A DNA stretch of 64,000 nt from Salipiger pentaromativorans (GCF_024721115.1 NZ_JAMDHK010000004.1:209862-273861), one strand, 5' to 3'; shown: positions 7,514 to 17,305, numbered from the stretch's first letter. The notes: generated by a model from the sequence alone, not told the origin. Program-made: numbers and translations.

Positions 7514-9151
7514 ATGACCGACGCAACCGGAGACGGCAGCCAGTCCGGCCCGATGCTGGCCGCAGACGGCACACCGCTGAAAAAAAGCCTGGCCCGCGCC
7601 CTGCGCATGCAGAAGATGCGCGCGCTGATGCTGATCGCGCCGCTGCTGCTCTTTGTGCTCGTCACATTCATCGCCCCGATCGCGGACATGCTGTTCCGCT
7701 CGGTCGAGAACCAGATCGTCTCGGACACGATCCCCAACACCACCGCCGTTCTGGAAGAGTGGGATGGCGAGGGTCTGCCCCCCGAGGCGGCGTTCGAAGC
7801 GGCCTATTACGACATTTTCCTCGCGGCGGAGCGCAAGGAGCATACCAAGCTCGGCACCCGCCTGAACTACGAGCTGACCGGCGCCTCCTCGCTGTTCCGC
7901 AAATCGGGCCGCGGGCTCGACGACATCGGCGAGGTCTATCAGGACCAGTTCAAGGATCTCGACCGCGACTGGGACGAGGCAGAACCCTGGGCCGAGCTGA
8001 TGGGCGATCCCGCCTGGCTTTCCGCACAGGCCGCCTGGACGAAAGGCGAGCGACAGCCGGCCTTCGCCCTGCGTGACGGGGTTTCCGACATCCTGCCCAA
8101 GACGGCCCGCGAATATGCCGTCTTCGCCCGCTATCAGCAGACCGAAGAGAACAAGAGCCCGCTCAAGGAAGAGCCTTGGACGGCGGTGCATACCGCGCTT
8201 TACGAAGACCTGAAGGCAGGCGACCTGTCGGGCTATACCGGCCCGCGCGCCGAGATGCTCAAGGCCGCCGACGCGCTGGTCGACAGCCCGGATTTCGAAA
8301 CCATCACCTTCCAGGCCGGGTTCGAGGACATCGACGAGGACTGGCTGGCGCCGGACATCTGGCGCACCATCAAACTTTACAGCTCCAGCTACACTTCGGG
8401 CTACTTCCTGAACTCGGTGGACATGCAGTTGACCCCGGACGGCCCTGAGGCGCGTCCCGAGAACGAGCGGATCTATATGCTGCTCTTCCAGCGCACGCTG
8501 TTCATGTCGCTGGTGATCACGTTCAGCTGCATCCTGCTGGGCTATCCGGTCGCCTATATCCTGTCGAACCTGCCGTCGCGCACCGCCAACCTGCTGATGA
8601 TCCTGGTGCTTCTGCCCTTCTGGACCTCGCTGCTGGTGCGGACCTCGGCCTGGAAGGTCATGCTGCAGCAGCAGGGCGTCATCAACGACGTGCTGGTCTG
8701 GCTGGGGCTGGTCGCCGACGATGCCCGTCTGGCGATGATCAACAACCAGTTCGGCACCATCGTGGCGATGACCCACATCCTGCTGCCCTTCATGATCCTG
8801 CCGATGTTCTCGGTGATGTCTACCATTCCGCATTCTTACGTGCGGGCCGCGAAATCGCTGGGCGCGACCAACTGGACGACCTTCTGGCGGGTCTATTTCC
8901 CGCAGTCGGTGCCGGGGATCGGCGCGGGGTCGATCCTCGTGTTCATCCTCTCCATCGGTTACTACATCACGCCCGAGATCGTCGGCGGCACCACCGGGAC
9001 GTTCATCTCGAACCGGATCGCCTATCACATCTCCTCGTCGCTGAACTGGGGCCTCGCGGCCGCGCTGGGGGCGATCCTTCTGGCGGTGGTTCTGCTGCTC
9101 TACTGGGCCTACGACAAGATCGTCGGCATCGACAACGTGAAGCTGGGGTAA
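7514..9151 (+). CDS. ABC importer permease, PotB-like, with a large periplasmic insertion
   Basis: A 545-residue inner-membrane permease. Transmembrane segment 1 is at about 38-60 and the remaining segments lie between about 328 and 535. The coupling EAA motif is SYVRAAKSLGATNWTTFWRVYFPQSVPGI-like (441-469). Between segment 1 and the core is a charged, helix-rich stretch of about 265 residues (61-325) that ordinary PotB proteins of about 280-300 residues lack; topology places it in the periplasm. The ATG at 7514 is preceded by a purine-rich ACGGGGA site; the longer upstream frame crosses the intergenic hairpin. It works with the PotC-like partner 4 bp downstream. Confidence 0.88.
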   Translation: MTDATGDGSQSGPMLAADGTPLKKSLARALRMQKMRALMLIAPLLLFVLVTFIAPIADMLFRSVENQIVSDTIPNTTAVLEEWDGEGLPPEAAFEAAYYDIFLAAERKEHTKLGTRLNYELTGASSLFRKSGRGLDDIGEVYQDQFKDLDRDWDEAEPWAELMGDPAWLSAQAAWTKGERQPAFALRDGVSDILPKTAREYAVFARYQQTEENKSPLKEEPWTAVHTALYEDLKAGDLSGYTGPRAEMLKAADALVDSPDFETITFQAGFEDIDEDWLAPDIWRTIKLYSSSYTSGYFLNSVDMQLTPDGPEARPENERIYMLLFQRTLFMSLVITFSCILLGYPVAYILSNLPSRTANLLMILVLLPFWTSLLVRTSAWKVMLQQQGVINDVLVWLGLVADDARLAMINNQFGTIVAMTHILLPFMILPMFSVMSTIPHSYVRAAKSLGATNWTTFWRVYFPQSVPGIGAGSILVFILSIGYYITPEIVGGTTGTFISNRIAYHISSSLNWGLAAALGAILLAVVLLLYWAYDKIVGIDNVKLG

Positions 9152-9155
9152 GGCC

Positions 9156-10346
9156 ATGAATGACGTCGTCCTGACACCCGTGGGCAAAAAGCCCCTCTCC
9201 TTCACCCTGCCGGTGCTGGCCGCGGCCGGCGGCTTTGCCGGGATCTTCGTCGGCGCCGCCAACGGCTCGGTACTCCTCGGCATCCTGATCGGCGCCGTGG
9301 TCATGGCGGTGATCGGCTTCCTCGCCGCCGAGATGCTGGGCGAGGCGCAGGAAAAGCCGGTTCGCTGGGGGCTGATCGTCCTCTTCGGCATCGCCGGATA
9401 CCTGTTCGGCGGGCTGCCCGGCGCCGTGGTCGGCCTGCTTTTCGGCTGGTTCTTCGGCTGGTTCGCCTACTGGATCGCCTTCGGTCGCTACCGGGCCAAG
9501 CTGCTGCCTTATCTCACCTCGGGGCAGGTGCTGTGGCATTACGGGTTCCGGGTGATCTGTGGTGCGATCTTCGTCTTCCTGATCACGCCGATCATCGTGG
9601 TGATGCCGCTCAGCTTCAACGCCGAGAACTTCTTCACCTTCACGCCCGAGATGCTGCGCTTCGATCCCGCAGGCTATTCGCTGCGCCATTACCGCGACTT
9701 CCTGACCAACCCGGAATGGACCCGCGCGGTGAAGAACTCCCTTCTGGTGGCGCCGGTCGCGACGATCATCTCGGTGAGCCTCGGCACGCTGGCGGCCATC
9801 GGCCTGTCGCAAAGCCATGTGCCCGGCAAGCGCGCGATCATGGCCATCCTGATCTCGCCGATGATTGTGCCGCTGATCATCTCGGCCACGGGGATGTATT
9901 TCTTCTACTCCAAGATCGGCCTGCAGGGCGAATATATCGGCATCGTGCTGGCCCATGCGGTGCTGGGCATCCCCTTCGTCATCATCACCGTGACCGCGAC
10001 GCTGGTGGGCTTCGACCGCTCGCTGACCCGCGCGGCGGCGAATATGGGCGCCGATCCGGTCACCACCTTCTTCCGGGTGCAGATGCCGCTGATCCTGCCG
10101 GGCGTGATCTCGGGCGGTCTCTTCGCCTTCATCACCTCCTTCGACGAGGTGGTGGTGGTGCTTTTCGTCGGCTCCTCGGAATGGCAGACGCTGCCCTGGC
10201 AGATGTTCACCGGCCTGCGCGAGCAGATCTCGCCGACGATCCTTGCCGCGGCGACGATCCTGGTGGGCATCTCGATCCTGCTGCTGGCCTCGGTCGAGAT
10301 GCTGCGGCGGCGCTCCGAGCGGCTGCGCGGCATGAGCCCGAGCTGA
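9156..10346 (+). CDS. ABC importer permease, PotC-like, with extended N-terminus
   Basis: A 396-residue inner-membrane permease. An extra N-terminal region (about residues 16-100) contains several hydrophobic, glycine-rich helices and precedes the usual six-segment PotC core. The core holds the LTRAAANMGADPVTTFFRVQMPLILPGVISG coupling motif, split across about residues 287-317. Canonical PotC proteins are about 260-280 residues, so the N-terminal block is an addition. It follows the first permease by 4 bp and ends the importer operon at the hairpin at 10363. Confidence 0.88.
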   Translation: MNDVVLTPVGKKPLSFTLPVLAAAGGFAGIFVGAANGSVLLGILIGAVVMAVIGFLAAEMLGEAQEKPVRWGLIVLFGIAGYLFGGLPGAVVGLLFGWFFGWFAYWIAFGRYRAKLLPYLTSGQVLWHYGFRVICGAIFVFLITPIIVVMPLSFNAENFFTFTPEMLRFDPAGYSLRHYRDFLTNPEWTRAVKNSLLVAPVATIISVSLGTLAAIGLSQSHVPGKRAIMAILISPMIVPLIISATGMYFFYSKIGLQGEYIGIVLAHAVLGIPFVIITVTATLVGFDRSLTRAAANMGADPVTTFFRVQMPLILPGVISGGLFAFITSFDEVVVVLFVGSSEWQTLPWQMFTGLREQISPTILAAATILVGISILLLASVEMLRRRSERLRGMSPS

Positions 10347-10362
10347 TCCGGAAAAGGCAATG

Positions 10363-10394
10363 ACACGGGCGGAATATCCGCCCGTGTTCAGCTT
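10363..10394 (+). terminator. Probable intrinsic terminator of the importer operon
   Basis: A perfect 11-bp stem (10363-10373 with 10377-10387, loop ATA) is followed shortly by TTTT (10393 region). It lies between the PotC-like gene and the PAS gene. Confidence 0.6.
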
Positions 10395-10454
10395 TTGGAA
10401 AGGGTGCAGCGTGCATGGTCGGGCGAGAGTCGCATCTGACCGCACGAGGCCCCG

Positions 10455-11705
10455 ATGTCCCAGCACGATCCGCAACTGATTTCGCAGACCCGCAACTCCG
10501 GGCTGGGCGAGGTTCCGTTCGAAGCGTCGAGCATGTTCTACTCGCGCACCGACGAACGCGGGGTCATCATCGAGGGCAACAGCATCTTCCGCCGGATCTC
10601 GGGCTATGGCTGGGCCGAGCTGAAGGGCGCGCCGCACAAGATCATCCGCCATCCCGATATGCCCAAGGGGGTGTTCCACCTCTATTGGGAGCGGCTGAAG
10701 AACGGCCAGCAGGTCGCCGCCTATGTCAAGAACCGGGCCAAGGACGGGCGCCATTACTGGGTGCTGGCGATCGCCTGGCCGATTGCGGGGGGCTATCTGT
10801 CGGTGCGCGTCAAGCCGCACACGCAGCTCTTCGCACAGGTGCGCGAGCTTTATGCCGAGCTGCGCCAGGCCGAGCTGGAAGAGGGGGTGACCCCGGCCAA
10901 GAGCGCGGAAATGCTGCAAGCGCGTCTCGCCGAACAGGGGTTCGAGCATTACGAGGCTTTCATGGCGGGGGCCCTCTCGCTTGAACTGGAAGAACGGGCG
11001 CGGCGGATGGGCGTGCCGCTGGATCAGCGTCAGCAGCGGTTCCTGACCATGGTGCGCACCATCGCCCAGATCAAGCAGGAGACCGACGAGATGACCGAGG
11101 TCATCAAGGCGATCCGCACGGTGCCGATGAACATGCGCATCCTCGCCTCGCGGCTGGAGAATGCGGGTGGCCCGATCAGCGCGATTTCGGTCAATTACGG
11201 CTCTATGCTGGACGAGATGGCAAGCTGGGTCCGCGGGTTTGTCGAGGGCAGGGACAGCACCTATGTCCGGATGCGCGAGACCATCCAGCGCGGCCAGTTC
11301 CTGATGGCAGCCGCGATCATGCAGCGCGAGATGTCCTCGCTGTTCGAGGAGGACATGAAGGGCGCGCCGGACACAAGCGCACTTGTCGAGGACCGGATGA
11401 CGCTGCAAAGCCAGGCCACGGCCTTCAGCACGCTGGCGGGCGAGGCGCTGAAGGTCGTCGAGACCGAGGCGACGCGGCTGGGCCGTAGCGTGCTCGACAT
11501 GAAGCGCTATGTGACCGGCCTCAGTTCGACGCGCATGATGTGCAAGATCGAAAGCGCAGCGCTGAGCGGGTCGGGGGATTCGCTCTCGGGGATTGTCGAT
11601 CAGCTCGACGCGGGGCAGGACGAGATCGAGGCGCGTCTGGCCAAGATCGTCGAGCTGAACACGGTGATCCAGTCGAACACGGCGATGCTGCGCGCGATCA
11701 CCTGA
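10455..11705 (+). CDS. PAS-domain sensory protein (Aer-like PAS, unknown output)
   Basis: A 416-residue soluble protein. Residues about 20-120 form an Aer-type PAS domain (ISGYGWAELKGAPHKIIRHPDMPKGVF, then the NRAKDGRHYWV block), which in relatives binds FAD and reads redox state. The remaining 290 residues look helical and coiled-coil-like, with repeated heptad-style stretches (for example the final DQLDAGQDEIEARLAKIVELN). I see no canonical methyl-accepting hairpin tip, kinase, GGDEF or HTH. No membrane segment is present. It may be a soluble chemotaxis-like signal adaptor; the output is not recognised. Confidence 0.78.
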   Translation: MSQHDPQLISQTRNSGLGEVPFEASSMFYSRTDERGVIIEGNSIFRRISGYGWAELKGAPHKIIRHPDMPKGVFHLYWERLKNGQQVAAYVKNRAKDGRHYWVLAIAWPIAGGYLSVRVKPHTQLFAQVRELYAELRQAELEEGVTPAKSAEMLQARLAEQGFEHYEAFMAGALSLELEERARRMGVPLDQRQQRFLTMVRTIAQIKQETDEMTEVIKAIRTVPMNMRILASRLENAGGPISAISVNYGSMLDEMASWVRGFVEGRDSTYVRMRETIQRGQFLMAAAIMQREMSSLFEEDMKGAPDTSALVEDRMTLQSQATAFSTLAGEALKVVETEATRLGRSVLDMKRYVTGLSSTRMMCKIESAALSGSGDSLSGIVDQLDAGQDEIEARLAKIVELNTVIQSNTAMLRAIT

Positions 11706-11717
11706 GCGTTGTGGGCG

Positions 11718-12203
11718 TCAGCCCGCGCGCAGCCCGGTCTCGACCAGCATGCCGCGGCGCTTGGCCTCGTAATAATAGCCGCGGGCGTACCACATGATCG
11801 CCTGATCGTGGCTGCCATCCGACAGCAGCCAGGCGCCGCGCAGGTATTTGACGCCGTATTTCAGGTTGGTATCCGCATCCAGAAGATCCGAGGGCGCGCC
11901 GCGAAATCCCATGGTCCGGGCGGTCTGCGGCAGGATTTGCAGCAGACCGTAATAGGGGCCGTTGCGGGCGCCGGGATTGTGTGTGCTTTCGCGGATCGCC
12001 AGCCGGTGCACCAGCTTGCGGGGCACCTCGTAGTGATCGGCCCATTTGTTGATCTGCGCGCGCAGCTCCGGTGTCTCGTTCGGATAGAGCGGCGGGCTGA
12101 AGCGGCCGGATGTGGCGATCTCCGGCGCCTCGCGCCGGGTGCCACAGGCGGCAAGCGCCCCCAGCGTCAGCAGCAGGCTCGCGCGGCGTGTCAGGCGGAT
12201 CAT
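11718..12203 (-). CDS. Lipoprotein lytic transglycosylase (SLT domain)
   Basis: A 161-residue cell-wall hydrolase that cleaves glycan strands with 1,6-anhydro product formation. The N-terminus MIRLTRRASLLLTLGALAAC is a lipoprotein signal with lipobox LAAC. The SLT core shows the catalytic Glu in IRESTHNPGARNGPYYGLLQILPQTAR and the LKYGVKYLRGAW motif. The ATG at 12203 is chosen for the lipoprotein signal; the longer frame adds non-conserved residues. It is small for a transglycosylase, about a minimal SLT domain. Confidence 0.85.
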   Translation of the reverse strand: MIRLTRRASLLLTLGALAACGTRREAPEIATSGRFSPPLYPNETPELRAQINKWADHYEVPRKLVHRLAIRESTHNPGARNGPYYGLLQILPQTARTMGFRGAPSDLLDADTNLKYGVKYLRGAWLLSDGSHDQAIMWYARGYYYEAKRRGMLVETGLRAG

Positions 12204-12341
12204 CGGCGGTCTCTCGTCAGGGGATCTGTGTCCTGAATAGCCCAAGGGCGCGGGGCTGCCCATCCCGGCGATGCATTGTGGGCGCTTCCCCGCTCAGCGC
12301 GGGCCCTTGCAAAACGCCCGGCACCCGCCCAGTCTGCGCCC

Positions 12342-13199
12342 ATGCAGAAGACGCTTCTTTCGCTCGGACACGGCTATTCCGCACAGGCGCTCGCAGAGCG
12401 CCTGCTGCCGCAGGGCTGGCGTGTTCTGGGAACGACCCGCAACGCCGACAAGGCCGAAACATTGCGCGCCTTGGGTGTCGCGCCCGTGCCCTGGGAGCGC
12501 GAGGCGGTGACAGAGGCGCTTGGCGAGGCAACCCACCTGCTGGTCTCGGCGGCTCCGGACGGCGAGGGCGACCCGGCGTTGCGCCTCTGCGGCGGGGCGA
12601 TCGCGGCGCGGGCGCCGCAGCTCGCCTGGGCGGGGTATCTGTCGACCACCGGCGTCTATGGCGACCATGGCGGCGGCTGGGTGGACGAGCGCACACCGCT
12701 GACCCCGGACACGCGGCGCGGCCGCCTGCGGGCCGGGGCCGAGGCCGCCTGGGGGGCGGTGCCCGGCCTGCCTCTGCATATCTTCCGTCTGGCGGGGATC
12801 TACGGGCCGGGGCGCGGCCCCTTCGCCAAGGTGCGCCAGGGCACCGCGCGGCGCATCGTGAAACCGGGGCAGGTGTTCTCGCGCATCCATGTGGCGGACA
12901 TCGCGCAGGTGCTCGAGGCGTCGATCCGGCAGCCGAATCCCGGTGCCGCCTACAATCTCTGCGACGACGACCCGGCCCCGCCGCAGGACGTGCTGCTTTT
13001 TGCCGCCCAGCTTCTGGACGTGCCACCGCCGCCCGAAGAGCCTTTCGAGACGGCCGAGATGACGCCGATGGCACGCAGCTTCTATGCCGAGAACAAGCGC
13101 GTTTCGAACCGGCGCATCAAGGAAGAGCTCGGGGTCGCGCTGCTCTATCCCGATTACCGCGCGGGGCTGCGCGCGCTGCTTGCGGCGGAAGTTGGCTAG
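12342..13199 (+). CDS. SDR/NAD-dependent epimerase-like protein
   Basis: A 285-residue Rossmann protein. The N-terminus MQKTLLSLGHGYSAQALAERL carries a dinucleotide-binding GxGxxA-type loop; a YLSTTGVYGDHGG stretch corresponds to the catalytic YxxxK region of extended SDRs, although the lysine is not evident. An RLAGIYGPGRGPF segment is typical of the YeeZ-like group. The substrate is unknown. It is divergent from the transglycosylase gene and converges tail-to-tail with dxs across 5 bp. Confidence 0.78.
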   Translation: MQKTLLSLGHGYSAQALAERLLPQGWRVLGTTRNADKAETLRALGVAPVPWEREAVTEALGEATHLLVSAAPDGEGDPALRLCGGAIAARAPQLAWAGYLSTTGVYGDHGGGWVDERTPLTPDTRRGRLRAGAEAAWGAVPGLPLHIFRLAGIYGPGRGPFAKVRQGTARRIVKPGQVFSRIHVADIAQVLEASIRQPNPGAAYNLCDDDPAPPQDVLLFAAQLLDVPPPPEEPFETAEMTPMARSFYAENKRVSNRRIKEELGVALLYPDYRAGLRALLAAEVG

Positions 13200-13204
13200 C
13201 GGGG

Positions 13205-15130
13205 TCAGGCGCGGCGGCTGATCACATCGACGCCCAGCACCGTGAGCACCTTTTCCTCGATCTGCTGCGCGTCGAGCCCGGCGCTCTTGTACATGTCGTC
13301 GGGGCTGGCGTGGTCGATGAACGTATCGGGCAGCACCATGGAGCGGAATTTCAGCCCGTGGTCGAACACCCCCTCGTCGGAGAGCAGTTGCGCCACATGG
13401 CTGCCGAAGCCGCCGACAGAGCCCTCCTCGATGGTGATCAGCGCCTCGTGCTCTGCCGCCAGCCGTAGGATCAGGTCGCGGTCGAGCGGCTTGGCAAAGC
13501 GGGCATCCGCGACGCTGGGCGAAACCCCCCGCGCTTCGAGCGCCTCGCAGGCTTTCAGCACCTCCGACAGCCGCGTGCCGAAACTCAGGATCGCGACGCG
13601 TGCGCCCTCGCGGATCATCCGGCCCTTGCCGATTTCCAGCACTTCGCCCCGTTCCGGCATCTCGACCCCCACGCCCTCTCCGCGCGGATAGCGGAAGGCG
13701 ATGGGGCCACCGTCATGGGCGGCGGCGGTGGCGACCATATGCATCAGCTCCGCCTCGTCGGCGGCGGCCATCACCACCATGCCCGGCAGGTTGGCCATGA
13801 AGGCGATGTCAAACGCACCCGCATGGGTGGCGCCGTCGGCGCCGACCAGCCCCGCGCGGTCGATGGCAAAGCGCACGGGCAGGCGCTGGATCGCGACATC
13901 ATGCACCACCTGATCGTATCCGCGTTGCAGGAAGGTCGAGTACATCGCGCAGAACGGGCGCATTCCGCCGGCGGCGAGCCCCGCCGAGAAGGTCACACCA
14001 TGCTGTTCGGCAATGCCCACATCGAAGACGCGCGAGGGGTAGCGCTCGGCCATCAGGTCGAGCCCGGTGCCGTCGGGCATGGCAGCGGTGACGGCGCAGA
14101 TGCGTTGATCGGCCGCGGCGAGGCGGGTCAGTTCCCGCGCAAAGACCTTGGTGTAGGAGGGCGCGTTGGACGGTGCCTTTTTCTGCTCGCCGGTGGCCAC
14201 GTCGAACTTTGCCCGGGCATGGCCTCGGTCGGCGGCGCCCTCGGCGGGGGCATAGCCCTTGCCCTTCTTGGTCACCACATGCAGCAGGATCGGGCCGGTG
14301 GCGCGGGATTTGACCATGCGCAGCACCGGCAGAAGCTGGTGCAGGTCGTGCCCGTCCATCGGGCCGATATACGAGAACCCCATCTCCTCGAAAAGCGTGC
14401 CGCCCACCGCCATGCCCTTGAGCATCTCCTTGGCGCGCTTGGCGCCTTCGCGGAAAGGTTCGGGCAGGAGCGAGACGGCGCCCTTGGCGGCGGCCTTGAG
14501 GTCCTGAAACGGCGCCTCGGCATAGAGCCGCGAGAGATAGGAGGACATGGCGCCGGTGGGCGGCGCGATGGACATCTCGTTGTCGTTCAGGATGACGATC
14601 AGGCGCTTTTTCAGGTGGCCCGCATTGTTCATCGCCTCATAGGCCATGCCCGCCGACATCGCGCCGTCGCCGATCACCGCAATCGCATCGCCCGCGCCGG
14701 TGTCGCAGACCCCACCCAGATCGCGCGCCACGGCAAAGCCGAGCGCGGCGGAGATCGAGGTCGAGCTGTGCCCGGCGCCGAACGGGTCGAAGGGGCTTTC
14801 GCTGCGTTTGGTGAAGCCCGAGAGCCCGTCCTTCTGGCGGATGGTCCGGATACGCTCGCGGCGCCCGGTGAGGATCTTGTGCGGATAGGCCTGGTGGCTC
14901 ACATCCCAGATGATCTTGTCGCGCGGAGCGTCGAACACCGCGTGCAGCGCCACCGTCAGTTCGACCACCCCCAGCCCGGCGCCCAGATGGCCACCGGTTT
15001 CCGATACCGCCGAAATGGTCTCGGCCCGCAGCTCATGGGCGAGCTGCTCCAGCTCGGCATCCGAAAAGCGCTTGAGATCGGCAGGGGTGGCGACCCGGTC
15101 GAGCAGCGGCGTTTGGGGCTTGTGAGGCAT
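13205..15130 (-). CDS. dxs: 1-deoxy-D-xylulose-5-phosphate synthase
   Basis: A thiamine-diphosphate enzyme of 641 residues that condenses pyruvate and glyceraldehyde-3-phosphate, the entry step of the MEP isoprenoid pathway. The ThDP motif is visible as [22 protein letters not shown], with the N-terminal [13 protein letters not shown] and the pyrimidine-domain [17 protein letters not shown] block. Length and order match the family. It lies 15 bp downstream of ispA, so dxs, ispA and xseB form one isoprenoid-linked operon, as in many proteobacteria. Confidence 0.96.
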   Translation of the reverse strand: MPHKPQTPLLDRVATPADLKRFSDAELEQLAHELRAETISAVSETGGHLGAGLGVVELTVALHAVFDAPRDKIIWDVSHQAYPHKILTGRRERIRTIRQKDGLSGFTKRSESPFDPFGAGHSSTSISAALGFAVARDLGGVCDTGAGDAIAVIGDGAMSAGMAYEAMNNAGHLKKRLIVILNDNEMSIAPPTGAMSSYLSRLYAEAPFQDLKAAAKGAVSLLPEPFREGAKRAKEMLKGMAVGGTLFEEMGFSYIGPMDGHDLHQLLPVLRMVKSRATGPILLHVVTKKGKGYAPAEGAADRGHARAKFDVATGEQKKAPSNAPSYTKVFARELTRLAAADQRICAVTAAMPDGTGLDLMAERYPSRVFDVGIAEQHGVTFSAGLAAGGMRPFCAMYSTFLQRGYDQVVHDVAIQRLPVRFAIDRAGLVGADGATHAGAFDIAFMANLPGMVVMAAADEAELMHMVATAAAHDGGPIAFRYPRGEGVGVEMPERGEVLEIGKGRMIREGARVAILSFGTRLSEVLKACEALEARGVSPSVADARFAKPLDRDLILRLAAEHEALITIEEGSVGGFGSHVAQLLSDEGVFDHGLKFRSMVLPDTFIDHASPDDMYKSAGLDAQQIEEKVLTVLGVDVISRRA

Positions 15131-15145
15131 GGTGTCCCTCGGCTC

Positions 15146-16015
15146 TCAGTTCCGGCGGGAGATAACGAAACGGGCGGCCTCCCGCAAGGTATCGGCCCGC
15201 GTACCATAGGGAGATAGGGCGTCACAGGCCTCGGTCACAAGGGTTTGCGCACGGGACTTTGCGCCATCGAGGCCGAGATGCGACACAAAGGTCGCCTTGC
15301 CGCGATCCGCGTCCTTGCCCACGGCCTTGCCGACCTCTGCCGCATCGCCTTCGACATCGAGAATGTCGTCGGCGATCTGGAAGGCGAGGCCGAGCCGCTG
15401 CGCATAGGCGGTGAGCGGCGCGAGCTCGGCCTCAGCCAGCCGCGCGCCGGCCTGCGCCGACCAGAGGATCAGCGCGCCGGTCTTGCCGGCCTGAAGCGCG
15501 GTGATCTCATCCAGCGTGAGCGGCGCTGTGGCGCTTTCGGCGGCCATGTCGAGCGCCTGACCCAGCACCATGCCGCGCGCTCCTGCCGCTTGCGCGAGGC
15601 TCAGCGTCAGATCGGCGCGCACCTCGGCACGGTCGTGGCATCGCGGATCGGCCAGCATTTCAAAACCGAGCGCCTGAAGCGCGTCGCCCGCCAGCACGGC
15701 GGTGGCCTCGTCCCATTTGCGGTGCACTGTCGGCAGACCCCGGCGCAGATCGTCGTCGTCCATGCAGGGCAGGTCGTCATGCACGAGGCTGTAGGCATGA
15801 ATGGCCTCGATGGCGCAGGCGGGCCAGAGGGCCCGCGCCTCCGACACCTCATGCAGCCGCGCGCTTTCCAGCACCAGCCAGCCGCGCAGCCCCTTGCCGC
15901 CGGTCACCGCGTAGCGCATCGCCCGGCTCACCGGCAGATCGGCGAAACCGCTCAGCACCACGTCGAAATGCGCGGCCACGGCGCCCGCGCCGGCCTCCAG
16001 AGAGCTGCGGAACAT
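15146..16015 (-). CDS. ispA: Polyprenyl (farnesyl/geranylgeranyl) diphosphate synthase
   Basis: A 289-residue trans-prenyltransferase that extends allylic diphosphates with isopentenyl diphosphate. Both aspartate-rich motifs are present: LVHDDLPCMDDDDLRRG (first DDxxD type) and FQIADDILDVEGD (second). GGKGLRGWLVLESARL near the N-terminus carries the basic diphosphate-binding residues. Product length (C15 or C20) cannot be read from sequence with certainty. It sits 6 bp after xseB and upstream of dxs. Confidence 0.93.
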   Translation of the reverse strand: MFRSSLEAGAGAVAAHFDVVLSGFADLPVSRAMRYAVTGGKGLRGWLVLESARLHEVSEARALWPACAIEAIHAYSLVHDDLPCMDDDDLRRGLPTVHRKWDEATAVLAGDALQALGFEMLADPRCHDRAEVRADLTLSLAQAAGARGMVLGQALDMAAESATAPLTLDEITALQAGKTGALILWSAQAGARLAEAELAPLTAYAQRLGLAFQIADDILDVEGDAAEVGKAVGKDADRGKATFVSHLGLDGAKSRAQTLVTEACDALSPYGTRADTLREAARFVISRRN

Positions 16016-16021
16016 GGGGTG

Positions 16022-16264
16022 TCAGAGCCCTTCGGCGGCTTTCAGGCCGGCGGGCTGGCCGTCGGCGTCGAGGGTGATCTGGGCGACCTTCTCCTCGGCT
16101 TCCTTGAGCTTTTTCTCGCAACGGGCCTTGAGCGCCGCGCCGCGTTCGTAGAGCGCGATGGACTGCTCCAGCGGCACCTCGCCGCGTTCGAGCTGCCCCA
16201 CCACCTGTTCCAGCTCGGCCATGGCCTGCTCGAAACTCATCTCCTCGACCGGCGTGTCGCTCAT
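16022..16264 (-). CDS. xseB: Exodeoxyribonuclease VII small subunit
   Basis: An 80-residue protein with the XseB pattern: SFEQAMAELEQVVGQLERGEVPLEQSIALYERGAAL, followed by a charged helix KARCEKKLKEAEEKV. It forms a complex with XseA, which digests single-stranded DNA; xseA is not in the window. Its ATG overlaps the stop of the upstream deacetylase-family gene by 4 bp (ATGA), showing coupling. Confidence 0.93.
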   Translation of the reverse strand: MSDTPVEEMSFEQAMAELEQVVGQLERGEVPLEQSIALYERGAALKARCEKKLKEAEEKVAQITLDADGQPAGLKAAEGL

Positions 16265-17187
16265 TTTCCTGCCTCGATCAGTTCTTCCACATGCGCCTTG
16301 GCCGACGCGGCCAGCGCGGAAAGATCATAGCCGCCTTCCAGCAGGGAGACCACCCGCCCGCGCGCATGTTCCGCCGCGATCCGGCAGAGCTCGTGGGTGA
16401 GCCAGCGGTAATCGGCCGCCGACCATGTGAGCTGCGCCAGCGGGTCGTCCTGATGCGCGTCGAAGCCCGCGGAGAGGATGATCAGATTGGGGCGGAAGGC
16501 GGCGAGGCGGGGAAAGGCCTGGCGGGTATAGGCGGCGCGCATCTCGTCGCCGCCGCTGCCGGGGCGCAGCGGGATGTTCAGCACATTGTCATGGCCGCCG
16601 CGCTCGGTGGCGGCGCCGCTGCCGGGCCAGAGCGGGAATTGCTGCGACGAGACCAGCAGCGCGCGCGGTTCGTCCCAGAGCAGATCCTGCGTGCCATTGC
16701 CGTGATGCACGTCGAAATCCACCACCGCCACCCGGTCGATTCCGTGCCGGTCGAGCGCGTATTTCGCCGCCAGCGCGGCATTGCCGAAGAGACAGAACCC
16801 CATGGGTTTCTCGCGCTCGGCATGGTGGCCCGGCGGGCGCGTGGCGCAGAAGGCATTCGCCACCTCGCGCGAGATCACCGCATCCACGGCGCGAATCGCG
16901 GCCCCCGCCGCGCGCCGCGCCGCTTGCATCGAGCCGGGTGACATCCAGGTGTCCTCGTCGAGGGCGATCTGCCCGTCCTCGGGCTCCGCCGCCTTGATCC
17001 GGTCGATATAGCTTTGCGGGTGGACGCGGGCGAGATCTTCGTCGCTGGCGGGCGGGGCGGCGAGGCGCATGAGGTCGAGCGGCGCCAGTGCGTGCAGCAC
17101 ATGATCGAGCCGCGCCACCCGTTCGGGATGGTCCGGCGGGGTCACATGGTCCAGACAATCGGCATGGGTGATCAGCGCGGTGGTCAT
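16261..17187 (-). CDS. Histone deacetylase family protein (acetylpolyamine amidohydrolase-like)
   Basis: A 308-residue arginase-deacetylase fold hydrolase. Characteristic motifs are RPPGHHAE, VAVVDFDVHHGNGTQDL (zinc Asp/His and the HH pair) and ILSAGFDAHQDDPLAQL. Bacterial members remove acetyl groups from acetylpolyamines or small acetylated amines. It is first in the cluster with xseB, ispA and dxs and overlaps xseB by 4 bp; this gene order recurs in Rhodobacterales. The physiological substrate is unknown. Confidence 0.9.
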   Translation of the reverse strand: MTTALITHADCLDHVTPPDHPERVARLDHVLHALAPLDLMRLAAPPASDEDLARVHPQSYIDRIKAAEPEDGQIALDEDTWMSPGSMQAARRAAGAAIRAVDAVISREVANAFCATRPPGHHAEREKPMGFCLFGNAALAAKYALDRHGIDRVAVVDFDVHHGNGTQDLLWDEPRALLVSSQQFPLWPGSGAATERGGHDNVLNIPLRPGSGGDEMRAAYTRQAFPRLAAFRPNLIILSAGFDAHQDDPLAQLTWSAADYRWLTHELCRIAAEHARGRVVSLLEGGYDLSALAASAKAHVEELIEAGK

Positions 17188-17305
17188 GACGGAGCCTCCC
17201 TGACGTCATATCGCGACAGGATTCCCCGAAAGGTTGTGCCGGGCAAGCGGGGATTGCCGGGGATTTGAACCGGATTGGCGGATCGCCGGAATTTGACGCG
17301 GAGGC

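Noticed and set aside
9003-11408. 801-codon frame on the minus strand across the PotC-like and PAS genes
   Set aside because: It spans two well-supported genes and an intergenic terminator, and its translation is His/Arg/Gly-rich noise.
17240-17290. A GATTTGAACC-like stretch resembling a tRNA T-loop upstream of petR's end
   Set aside because: No acceptor, D or anticodon stems can be built around it.
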